In this document: one piece after another, positions 16,148 through 24,926 of the stretch | How positions within the stretch are numbered: position 1 is the stretch's first letter | Layout: each line of letters begins with the position of its first letter | Source of the DNA: Fuerstiella sp. | GTDB lineage: Bacteria; Planctomycetota; Planctomycetia; Planctomycetales; Planctomycetaceae | DNA: 40,762 nt | Direction: 5' to 3' | NCBI GenBank assembly: GCA_029247265.1 | Contig: JAQWLN010000009.1 | Span: forward strand, 1 to 40,762 | The notes under the pieces: model-generated | Databases searched by the model: none | Told to the model about the DNA's origin: nothing | What the model saw: only the letters and a program-made list of their open reading frames with translations | Program-made: the position numbers and the translations under genes

Positions 16148-17866
16148 CTAATCTGCCTTGGTGACTCTCAGAACTTCATCAATGCTCGTGATTCCCTGAG
16201 CCACTTTCTTCCAGCCATCCTGGCGCAGAGTGATCATGCCACTGGCGATCGCCGCCTTGCGAATCTTGTCTGTCCCCGTGCGGTCGTGTGCCAACTGACG
16301 AATCTCTTCGTTCGTTTCCAGCAATTCGTAGATGCCCAGTCGCCCCGAATAGCCGGTGCCACGACAGTTCCGGCATCCCGCCGGACGGTAAATTGGTTCG
16401 CCGTATGCGATGTCGTCAAACGGAAAGTCTGAAGGCACTTCGTCGTGTGATGGAACGTATCCCTCGCGGCATTCACGGCACAGAGTTCGTACCAAGCGCT
16501 GAGCGACAATTCCTTCCACCGTGCTGGCCACAAGAAACGGTTCAACGCCCATATCAACAAGCCGCATGAACGCTCCGGCCGCATCGTTCGTATGCAATGT
16601 GCTGAATACCATGTGACCGGTCAGAGAAGCCTGCACCGCGTTTTCAGCGGTTTCAAAATCACGAATCTCACCGACAAGGACAACGTCCGGGTCGTGTCGC
16701 AGGATGCTTCGCAGGCCAGCGGCAAACGTCAGCCCAACCTTGTGATTCACCTGAATCTGATTAATGCCCTCAAGCTGGTACTCGATCGGGTCTTCTGTGG
16801 TGATGATCTTGTTGCGTTCGCTCTTGATTTCCGCCAGCGAACTGTACAGCGTCGTTGTCTTGCCGGACCCCGTCGGACCTGTCACCAGCACGATGCCGTG
16901 AGGCAGGCGAATGAGTTTCTGAAAACGCGCGTTGATGTCATCTTCCATGCCAATGCCGGACAGCGAAAACGTCATCGCGTCTTTGTCCAGGACACGCATG
17001 ACGACGCCTTCACCATGCAGCATCGGAATAATTGAGACTCGAACGTCCACCTCGCGGCCGGATACACGAATCCTGATTCGGCCATCCTGAGGAACTCGCT
17101 TTTCGGCAATATTCAGCCGAGCCATGATCTTCAAGCGACTGATGATAGCTGCCTGGAACCGATTCAACTCCGGTGGCAGCGGTTGAGTCTGCAGAACTCC
17201 GTCGATGCGGTAACGCAGCTTAAGACCTGACTCCTGCACTTCCATGTGAATGTCGCTGGCGCGGGCATTGACCGCTTCGACCAATATGTCGTTCACCAGT
17301 CGTACAACCGAAGCCTGCTGAGCCATGGCAGCGGCTTCGGATTCGTCGAACTCCAGATCACCGATGACTTCGAGTCCATCGGTTTCTTCTTCGGCCTGCG
17401 ATATCAGGCCATCAAGCGTCTCTGCTCCCACACCAAGATGTGACTTGATCAGCGTGGCCACTTCGTGCGGCAGGGCCAGTACAGTTCTGACAAACAGCCC
17501 TGTGGCTTCTGCGACAGCATCGGCGGCCTGCACGTCAAACGGATTTGAGACTGCGAGTTGCACAGATGAATCGCTGCACGAAACGGGAAACACTCCGTAG
17601 CGGTGCACCAGTCGAACAGGGAATCCCTGCAGGATCGAGTCGTCGATGTTTTCCTTCGACAAATCCACAACCGGAATCGACAGAGAGCGGCCAATCGCAC
17701 CCAACACGTCCAATTCGTTCTCAAACTGGAACTCGCGCGCAAACTGTTCCAATTGCTCTCCGGCAGAAAACAATTCCTGAACGCGTTTCAGTTCGTGAGG
17801 TGATAAACGGCGCGCAACATGCTCATCAGAGGCGGCGGCCTCACCGGACTGGAAGGCAATGCTCAT
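16148..17866 (-). CDS. gspE: GspE, T2SS secretion ATPase
   Basis: Hexameric cytoplasmic ATPase that powers pseudopilus assembly, 572 residues. An N1-type domain (about 20-150) precedes the catalytic part. Visible motifs are VRLVNDILVEAVNARASDIH, the Walker A loop GPTGSGKTTTLYSSL (about residue 328), the Asp box region (ITTEDPIEYQLEGINQIQVN), Walker B DPDVVLVGEIRD, and the His box GHMVFSTLHTNDA. A zinc-binding tetracysteine pair follows (CREC near 464, CRNC near 494), then the closing LGIYELL. ATG 17866 has AGGAA upstream. The 278 bp before it, after the giant repeat protein gene, hold no gene and no clear terminator. Confidence 0.97.
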   Translation of the reverse strand: MSIAFQSGEAAASDEHVARRLSPHELKRVQELFSAGEQLEQFAREFQFENELDVLGAIGRSLSIPVVDLSKENIDDSILQGFPVRLVHRYGVFPVSCSDSSVQLAVSNPFDVQAADAVAEATGLFVRTVLALPHEVATLIKSHLGVGAETLDGLISQAEEETDGLEVIGDLEFDESEAAAMAQQASVVRLVNDILVEAVNARASDIHMEVQESGLKLRYRIDGVLQTQPLPPELNRFQAAIISRLKIMARLNIAEKRVPQDGRIRIRVSGREVDVRVSIIPMLHGEGVVMRVLDKDAMTFSLSGIGMEDDINARFQKLIRLPHGIVLVTGPTGSGKTTTLYSSLAEIKSERNKIITTEDPIEYQLEGINQIQVNHKVGLTFAAGLRSILRHDPDVVLVGEIRDFETAENAVQASLTGHMVFSTLHTNDAAGAFMRLVDMGVEPFLVASTVEGIVAQRLVRTLCRECREGYVPSHDEVPSDFPFDDIAYGEPIYRPAGCRNCRGTGYSGRLGIYELLETNEEIRQLAHDRTGTDKIRKAAIASGMITLRQDGWKKVAQGITSIDEVLRVTKAD

Positions 17867-18144
17867 TGGGCAGGGTTCCTGCTAACGCAGGAAAACATTT
17901 TGGGGGGAGGGATATGTTGGGGCGGGATACTGAGTTCAGTCTGAGTTCATGCCAAAACCAACATTGTCAGTGATTCTACAGCTCAGACCTAGGCGAGACA
18001 AGGTTTTCTGCAAATGGCAGCGGCAGAGTCCCGGTTTTCGGAGGTGAGCAAAATCGCACACGCAGGCACTTCACCAGGGCACGGAACTGGGCAGGAAATC
18101 TCAGCCAAAAGGCTGTTATTCGCAGCTGAGAACCCGCTGCGAAC

Positions 18145-21100
18145 TCAGTCCAGCACGTCGCCGAGAATCTCCATCACGCGCGCGGCCTTTGTTTTCCTGA
18201 GCGGGAGTAGGGTCAATCCCCGTGCCCGGCTGGTTTGGGAGACTTCGTCAAGACTGGTCACCAGTTCGCTGACTTCCTCAAGAAGATCCTGTGGAGCTTT
18301 CACAACCAGCGAATTCGTATCCGTCTGAACTTCAATCGTGAGCAGAGGTGAGGCGGCGGCCGCATTAATCTGTCGCAGCACTGTCGCGACCTCGGAAGGA
18401 ACACCCTTGGGAATCGAGATCGTGCTACGGGCGCCACCAGCGGTCAGCTGTGGTCGGTAAATGCCTTGTAATACGTCTTCGATTCGTCCGGCGTCTGTAT
18501 ACTGCACAGGAATGACTTTCGTCACGTAGGCACGCTTGGTGTCTTCGAACTTGTCCGAATCGAGCACTTCGAGCAATTGCTCAATGCGACTTCGGTCGGA
18601 ACGACTGGCGTAAACGATCAGCGAGTTCAACCGTTCATCGGGGACCATAGCCACGTGACCAAAGGAAATCAGGCCCGCTGTATCGTCAAAGACCTGCTGC
18701 AGCGTTGTGGCAACATCGGACGCTCCGGCATTGGTCAGTTGATAGATGCTGAAATCTCGATTGCGACCACCAGACGGTCGAGAATAGATGGCACGCAGAA
18801 GAGACTCCATCTGATCCAGCGCCTCGGCATCGTCCGAAGCAATCGTCAGACGACCGTTACCGGGCATGATGACGACAGGCGTGCTGTCAGGGATATCACC
18901 TTTCTGCACAGAGGCCTGCTGACCGCTTTCAGGTTCCCCTGCCTCTGACCCTTCTTTGGGCTCGTCAATTTCCTCTGGCGGCACGGAAAACTGACCAGGC
19001 ACTTTCTTCTGACCAGGATGAAGCACTCTGATAGGATTCTTACGCAGCTTCGGCCAGAGGTCCTGAATTCGTTTGATAGCCCCGTCAACATCGTCGCCAA
19101 CCGGGATAACGCGTAGATTCCTGTTTGCGGAATCCGCACCGATCTCCAGACCAACCTCGCCCATCTTGACCATCAGCGACCTCATGTCGGCGATCTGACT
19201 GACCGATGCCTGAACCCACAATTGTTGCATGTCTTCGTCAGCGTGAATTTGTGGACGGGTCGCAGGATTCGGGAATCGGCTGCTGACCATCCGGTCAATG
19301 GCCGTCTGAGCAGCTCGCGGCTCTAGGTAAGTCAACTGGAAGACTTCAATCTGGCGTGGTTCGGGTTTCCCAAACCTGTCGATCGCATCCTTCGCAGCTG
19401 TGTGGCCGGCAACAGTTGTCGTTACCAGTAGGCTTCCGGTGGCGCTTTCAAAAATCACTTTTGCTCCGCGATCTTCCTCCTGCAGCACGCCGTCCACAAC
19501 CTCACTGATAACAAAGCCATCCATGCCGTGAACAGAATACATCTGCAGTTTCCGAACACTCGTCCCGTCCACGGGATCAAGATCCGCCAACAGTGTCGCA
19601 ATCGTTTCATGCTGATCGGGTCGAGCGACCGCGACCACGGTTTGACTGACGTCATCCAGTGAAAGACGTACCTCGTCGGCCCGAAGAAACAGGGCTTCGA
19701 GCACCTCCAGAACAATATAACCGTCCGCCTGATTCAGCCGATAAGTTTTCGGCACGGGACTGTTTGCCGTTCGCGTCTTCCCCGTCATCTGCTGCACAAC
19801 CTGCTCAATGGTCTTATGCTCTTCCGTAGAAGCCGTGGCGACAAGCACCTCGCGGCCAGCATCGGTCACAAGCGTCGCATTCGGGAACAGGGCCTGCAGT
19901 GCTTCCTGAGCTTCATCTGCCTCGCCGCGTGCCAGCTGGTAAGTTTTCGTTTCGACACCAGTACCGCCGACACGAGACATCGTAATTTGCTGAATCAGAG
20001 TCGCGATCTTCTGCTGCTCGTCCGGCGGAGCACTCACTAGTATCTGATCGCTGCGTTTGCCCGCGGAAATGGTCACGTCTTTGGACACAAGTGGCTCAAG
20101 AGCCGATTTGACGGTCAATCCATCCAGCGGCAGAACGCGGTAGACGGCCAGATCCCGTTCAACGTCTTCGGTCGGATCTCCATCGAACTGACTGATCAGA
20201 TCCTTAATCACGTTGTGCTGATCTTCCCGAGCCACAGCAACCAGCCGGCCGGTCCTGTCGTTCACGGCAAAACGAACGTTGTCCAGGCGAGTAAAAAGTT
20301 CAGCAAGCAGGTCTTCGGTATATGCTGCCGACACGTTGTTCGTCCTGTATACGACCGGGTATGAAGCGTTCTCGGTCATATCGACCCCAGCGATCTGCTC
20401 AGCGATTTCTCTGATCCTGACGTGCTGTTCGGCGGTGGCCGTTGCGACAATCAGTTTCCGATCACGGTCGGTCACAATGGTTGCATCAGGATACAGAGCC
20501 AGCAGTACCTCCTGAGCTTCGTCAGCGTTGGGAGCTCCGACCAGATATGTCTTTGTTTCAAGTTCGCCTTCGGGCTGCAGGTTGGACGTAATCTGATCGA
20601 TCGTCGCCTTGATCAGGTCCTGCTTCTCCGCAAATGCTCGCACGTACAAGCGGCGCCCGGTGGGATCGACGGTCAACTGCACATCGCCGTCCAGCAATGG
20701 TTGCAGCACTGTCTGTACAGCTGCCGGATCAGAACCGCGAATGTCGAAGATTGCCAGCGTCTTCTTCTTTACTGGACTTTTGGCTGCCACCAACTGCGCC
20801 AGAACTTTCGATAAACGTTCATGATCAACAAGTGAAGCAACGACAGCAATTTGGTCCGGGTGTGCTCCGGTCGTGATCGACGCAGCCGGCACACTTTGTG
20901 ACAGAACAGTAACTGCTGACGGACCAAGATCTCTTACGGAATACAGCTGCAGTGTGGTTTCGGCCGCAAAAGGTTTTTCTGCCGTCAGCTGGGTCAGCGT
21001 CGCCTCGATCTTCTGATGCTCTTCAGTAGATACTAGGGCAAGCAACCGTTTGCCATCGGTTGTGGCGGTGAAGGTGACCATTGGCACAGCCGTGCCCAGT

Positions 21101-24100
21101 ACAGTTTGAGCGTTGCTGCCACCGGCAGTTTCGATATCGTAGAACCTTAACGTCCGATCAGCATTCGCGGCCGGTGACCCGGACAGTTGTCCCAGTGTCT
21201 CCTCAATTCGTTCCCTTGTTTCATCGTCAACCCACCCGATCAAGGATTTCCCATCGGTGCCCTGCAGAAACGAAATTCCCGGCGCGACCTGAGCAAGCAC
21301 AGACTGTCCGGTCGCGATGCCGATTTCGCTTACGTCAAACGCAGTGATGGATCTGTCCTCTGGAGCAGAACGCGTTCCTTCGACAATGTCCCGGATGATG
21401 GCATGATCCTGAGCCTGGCCCCAGGCCAGCAGCTTTTCGTCTGCGAAGACAATCTTTGCATCCGGTACAGCCGTGGCAAGCATCGCCGTGACACCCGGCA
21501 CGTCCGCATCAGCGATGGCATATGTTTTCACTTCCGCGCCGGCTTCACCGGCCGCATCTGACATGGCCTCCACCGCGCGGCGAATGGCGTTGTGATCCTG
21601 CGTCGTCGCCAGCGCAGTCATCGTCTGAGCGAGTGGATCGATAACAACCGTTGAATCGGGAAAGGCATTCTGAAAGAACGTTTGCTCTGCCGTCGTGTTG
21701 CTGTGTGACATCGGATACACAACGACGGTGCGTTCCCTTAGTGGAGTCGACGCAGAACGAAGTGCGTCCAGCAGTTCGGCCACCTGCTGCTGATGGGTCA
21801 GTCGAGCCCTGACAATCAGCGTCTGGCCGGTCGTATCGTGAATGACTGTCGCACGAGGGACCTCTGAAGTCAGCAACTGCATCGCATTGGCCGGGTCAAT
21901 CCCTTTGACGGGATAAACCATCAACTTGATCTCTGTGTCACCGTCGACATCTGAATCCAGCTGTTCGATCGCAGACTTAATGGTCTCGTGCAGCTGTGAT
22001 CGAGCGTTAATCATCAGTCGCCCGGCCACAGTGTCGACGGTTATGTTCGCATCCGGAAACAACTGGATGAGCACCGCAGAAACGCTGTTCGGATCCACTT
22101 TGCGAATCGGGTAGACAATCAGCTTTGGCTTTTGCTTCGGCGGCACCTCGCGATGAAGCTGAGCCAGCACTTCGGTCACAATTTCCTGTTGTGATGGCTT
22201 CGCCCAGACCGTCATCTCTCCGGGCTGAGCATCCGTCAACACCTGTAGTCCGGGCAGCTCAGAGCTCAGACTACTTAATAGTGCCGTAAAGCGAGTCCGC
22301 TGAGCGGCCGTCACGTCGTAGACCTTTAGCGATCGCTTTTCATCAGCAGGCGCTGATTTTTCCAGCTTATCAAGAGTCGCTCGCAGCACGGCATGGTCAG
22401 CCTTTGCAGCAACCACGGACAGTCTGTCGGACGCCGCTTCGAAGGTTATTTGTGCGGCGGGAAGCATTGCCTGCAGGACGGACGCCGCGTTTTCACCGGA
22501 CGCTCTGATCAGCGGATAGAACTGCAATTCCGGAAGTTCACCAGTGGCATCGCGTGCGACCTGAGCGATCGTTGCAGTAATGACATCGTGGTCTTTGGTG
22601 GTTGCGGTAATCAGCAACCGACGACTGGAACTGTCAACAGTGACGGACGCCGTTGGCGTCAGAGTCGTGAGCAGCGAAGTAACCGTTTCCGGTGCCACGT
22701 TTGCCGCCAGCGGGTAGGACTTCAGCAGTGCGTCCGTGGTGTCCTGGTCACTGACAACCTGTTGCAGCACATTCTCCACCGACGCATGATCTTCCACAGA
22801 TGCAATTACCAACAGGCGTTTGTTGGCGACATCATCTGTAATCTGAGCAGCCGGAGTCAGTGTTGACAGCAGCGATATCACGCTGGCCGTATCAACGCCC
22901 ATTGTGTCGTAAGTCTTCAGCTGCTGGTCTGGTTTGGCCAGATTCTCCGCCAACTGCAGCAGCGTGCTGCCAACCAATTCATGTTTTTCCGGTGGAGCAA
23001 CAATTAGTAGACGTTCGTTGGCTGTATCCGTGGTAATGGTGGCTTCCGGCACAACAGTACCGAGCACAGACGTCGCTGCAGCACTAATTGAAAGGTCGAC
23101 GGGATATGATTTCAATTCCGCCGGTTTCTTATTCGCAACCTGAGGTTCCAGCTGCTCCAACAGACTGAGAATAGCCTGATGGTCGGACAATGTTCCGATC
23201 GCGATCAGACTTCCCGTTCGACTGTCAATGGTCACTTTGACTTCCGGCATCAGCGACGTCACCAATGTTTGTGCTGCGGCCGGATCCATTTCTGACAACT
23301 GATAGACTTCCAACTGAGTCGTCCCACCGACAGGCTGCTGAGCCTCAAGTTCCTCCAGTGATCGGGAAATCCTAATCTGATCAGTCGCATTTGCCCATGC
23401 CACAAGTTTTCGACTTGCCTCGTCGTAACGAAACTCACCATCGGGACTGACCAGCTTCATCGTTGCCAGCAGTTCGGCCGTGTCGCGTACACGAGCGGAA
23501 TACAATTTCAGCAGTGGCTGTTTGTCAGGCCCCTGATTCGATTCCAGCTGTCCGATGATCGTCTTCGCTTTTTCCTGTTCCGTAGGAATTGCGTTAATGG
23601 AGATTTGACTGGCTGTTGCATCAATCACAATCGTTCCATCGACAATCTGCTTCAGCACTTCACCGGCCTGCTCCGGGTTGGCATGTTCGATCGGATAAAT
23701 CACTAACTCCGGTTTGGGAGCGGGGGCCGCTGGCTTCGGGGTGGCTGCCTTCTTAGGCAGCGGGATTCTGTTGACAACCTGCTGAATGGTTCGTACTGTC
23801 GCCGCCGAATCTGCCACCAACAACTGTTGAGTCGCCGCCAGCATATCGGCTTTACCATACGTCCCCAGCAATGGGGTAATTTCTGTCAGAGTCTCAGCGG
23901 CCGGTCGCCCTTCCAGTGGAATCAGCACGCTGATGAATTCAAAGCGGCCCCGATTCTCAAGATCCTCCAGCGTGACGCGCGGAATTGCACCGTCCGGCAG
24001 TCCACCTTTCAGGTTCAAACACATCACCAGTCGCTCACGACGGACAAGTGTGAAGCCCTTCGTCAGCAGCCAGCCATTCAACAGATCGATTGCTTCTGTG

Positions 24101-24558
24101 GGAGTGTATTCTTTACTGTCGGAGTAGTTGAATGTTCCCGGTGGAGCTTCATCCATGACCAATGACAGACCCGCTTCATCTGCTACCCAATCCAGCACGG
24201 CTTCCCACTTCTGCAGTCGAAAGTTGAATTTCAATTTCGGCTGCGAGAACAGCGTCGCAAACGCTGCCTGTTGTTCAGCGGTAAGCAGTGCTGACAGCTT
24301 CTGTTCTGCGGCGGCGTGCAAACCGGCTTTCGCACCGTCTTCTGCAGCAGCCACCGCTTCATTGCGTTCGGCCATGATCGCAGCGATGGCCGCGTTCTGT
24401 TCATCCGTGAGCGCAAGCGCTGCAGCGGTGGGCTCATCGGCCAGTCGCACATACTCGGCTGCAACTTCTGCCAACTGCGCGAACGAAGTCGGTGCTGCGA
24501 CGAACATCGAAGTCGCAGCCAGCAGGAACGGGACGATCAGTTTGCGCTCGTTTTTCAT
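18145..24558 (-). CDS. Giant secretin-N-domain repeat protein without a secretin barrel
   Basis: Predicted periplasmic protein of 2137 residues. ATG 24558 is chosen because it gives a clean signal peptide (1-27, MKNERKLIVPFLL...TSFA|Q). Residues ~40-105 are an Ala/Glu-rich helical segment with two LTxEQ-type motifs (ALTDEQNAAI, LLTAEQQAAF). Residues ~108-185 look like a secretin N0/STN domain. After that come about 26 tandem modules of 60-90 residues. The typical pattern is LxxYP(I/L)...A..VL..L.P.A.ITxD...RLLV.A...DH..I...L.QL, the alpha/beta ring-building fold of secretin N1-N3. There is no C-terminal secretin domain. The last module stops after ~25 residues (LTLLPLRKTKAARVMEILGD). It is the first gene of the T2SS cluster, so a structural role around the secretin vestibule is inferred. 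An outer-membrane or scaffold role is possible. Confidence 0.85.
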   Translation of the reverse strand: MKNERKLIVPFLLAATSMFVAAPTSFAQLAEVAAEYVRLADEPTAAALALTDEQNAAIAAIMAERNEAVAAAEDGAKAGLHAAAEQKLSALLTAEQQAAFATLFSQPKLKFNFRLQKWEAVLDWVADEAGLSLVMDEAPPGTFNYSDSKEYTPTEAIDLLNGWLLTKGFTLVRRERLVMCLNLKGGLPDGAIPRVTLEDLENRGRFEFISVLIPLEGRPAAETLTEITPLLGTYGKADMLAATQQLLVADSAATVRTIQQVVNRIPLPKKAATPKPAAPAPKPELVIYPIEHANPEQAGEVLKQIVDGTIVIDATASQISINAIPTEQEKAKTIIGQLESNQGPDKQPLLKLYSARVRDTAELLATMKLVSPDGEFRYDEASRKLVAWANATDQIRISRSLEELEAQQPVGGTTQLEVYQLSEMDPAAAQTLVTSLMPEVKVTIDSRTGSLIAIGTLSDHQAILSLLEQLEPQVANKKPAELKSYPVDLSISAAATSVLGTVVPEATITTDTANERLLIVAPPEKHELVGSTLLQLAENLAKPDQQLKTYDTMGVDTASVISLLSTLTPAAQITDDVANKRLLVIASVEDHASVENVLQQVVSDQDTTDALLKSYPLAANVAPETVTSLLTTLTPTASVTVDSSSRRLLITATTKDHDVITATIAQVARDATGELPELQFYPLIRASGENAASVLQAMLPAAQITFEAASDRLSVVAAKADHAVLRATLDKLEKSAPADEKRSLKVYDVTAAQRTRFTALLSSLSSELPGLQVLTDAQPGEMTVWAKPSQQEIVTEVLAQLHREVPPKQKPKLIVYPIRKVDPNSVSAVLIQLFPDANITVDTVAGRLMINARSQLHETIKSAIEQLDSDVDGDTEIKLMVYPVKGIDPANAMQLLTSEVPRATVIHDTTGQTLIVRARLTHQQQVAELLDALRSASTPLRERTVVVYPMSHSNTTAEQTFFQNAFPDSTVVIDPLAQTMTALATTQDHNAIRRAVEAMSDAAGEAGAEVKTYAIADADVPGVTAMLATAVPDAKIVFADEKLLAWGQAQDHAIIRDIVEGTRSAPEDRSITAFDVSEIGIATGQSVLAQVAPGISFLQGTDGKSLIGWVDDETRERIEETLGQLSGSPAANADRTLRFYDIETAGGSNAQTVLGTAVPMVTFTATTDGKRLLALVSTEEHQKIEATLTQLTAEKPFAAETTLQLYSVRDLGPSAVTVLSQSVPAASITTGAHPDQIAVVASLVDHERLSKVLAQLVAAKSPVKKKTLAIFDIRGSDPAAVQTVLQPLLDGDVQLTVDPTGRRLYVRAFAEKQDLIKATIDQITSNLQPEGELETKTYLVGAPNADEAQEVLLALYPDATIVTDRDRKLIVATATAEQHVRIREIAEQIAGVDMTENASYPVVYRTNNVSAAYTEDLLAELFTRLDNVRFAVNDRTGRLVAVAREDQHNVIKDLISQFDGDPTEDVERDLAVYRVLPLDGLTVKSALEPLVSKDVTISAGKRSDQILVSAPPDEQQKIATLIQQITMSRVGGTGVETKTYQLARGEADEAQEALQALFPNATLVTDAGREVLVATASTEEHKTIEQVVQQMTGKTRTANSPVPKTYRLNQADGYIVLEVLEALFLRADEVRLSLDDVSQTVVAVARPDQHETIATLLADLDPVDGTSVRKLQMYSVHGMDGFVISEVVDGVLQEEDRGAKVIFESATGSLLVTTTVAGHTAAKDAIDRFGKPEPRQIEVFQLTYLEPRAAQTAIDRMVSSRFPNPATRPQIHADEDMQQLWVQASVSQIADMRSLMVKMGEVGLEIGADSANRNLRVIPVGDDVDGAIKRIQDLWPKLRKNPIRVLHPGQKKVPGQFSVPPEEIDEPKEGSEAGEPESGQQASVQKGDIPDSTPVVIMPGNGRLTIASDDAEALDQMESLLRAIYSRPSGGRNRDFSIYQLTNAGASDVATTLQQVFDDTAGLISFGHVAMVPDERLNSLIVYASRSDRSRIEQLLEVLDSDKFEDTKRAYVTKVIPVQYTDAGRIEDVLQGIYRPQLTAGGARSTISIPKGVPSEVATVLRQINAAAASPLLTIEVQTDTNSLVVKAPQDLLEEVSELVTSLDEVSQTSRARGLTLLPLRKTKAARVMEILGDVLD

Positions 24559-24852
24559 CAGAACACTTTTGCAGTGTGAGTGCTGTCCAAGGCGGGAGTG
24601 TAACGACAGCACGACGTGGGCGGGTGGCTGGCGGGACCAGCCAAGAAATTCCGTATTCCCCTTAGCTTATCTGGTCTGGGGATATGTCTCCAGTAAATTC
24701 CGATCCATCGAAGATGACGGGACCTGCCGAATATTAACTTCTCGCTGTTTTCAGGCACAAACGCCCCGGCAGAGCCGGACGGGAATCCCGCATGCATTTC
24801 GGGCTGGTCGTCGGGCCCATTTCCGAGAATAGGCGGGCAAAGCTGTCTGCGC

Positions 24853-24888
24853 AAAAAAGCCCCCGATCCTTTGTACTATGTACGGGGG
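24853..24888 (-). terminator. Intrinsic terminator after ppdK
   Basis: On the minus strand CCCCCG (24888-24883) pairs with CGGGGG (24865-24860), followed by C and six T (24858-24853). It lies 38 bp after the ppdK stop. It separates ppdK from the giant repeat gene, whose promoter should lie in the remaining ~290 bp (24559-24852); I see nothing else recognisable there. Confidence 0.8.
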
Positions 24889-24926
24889 ACCGGGCACGTA
24901 GTTTCTGTTTGACCTGGTGTCGAGGA

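Noticed and set aside
18098-18130. Hairpins (CAGCC/GGCTG and CTCAGC/GCTGAG) after the giant repeat gene as a terminator
   Set aside because: Short stems with no T-run on the transcribed (minus) strand; gspE probably remains in the same transcript.
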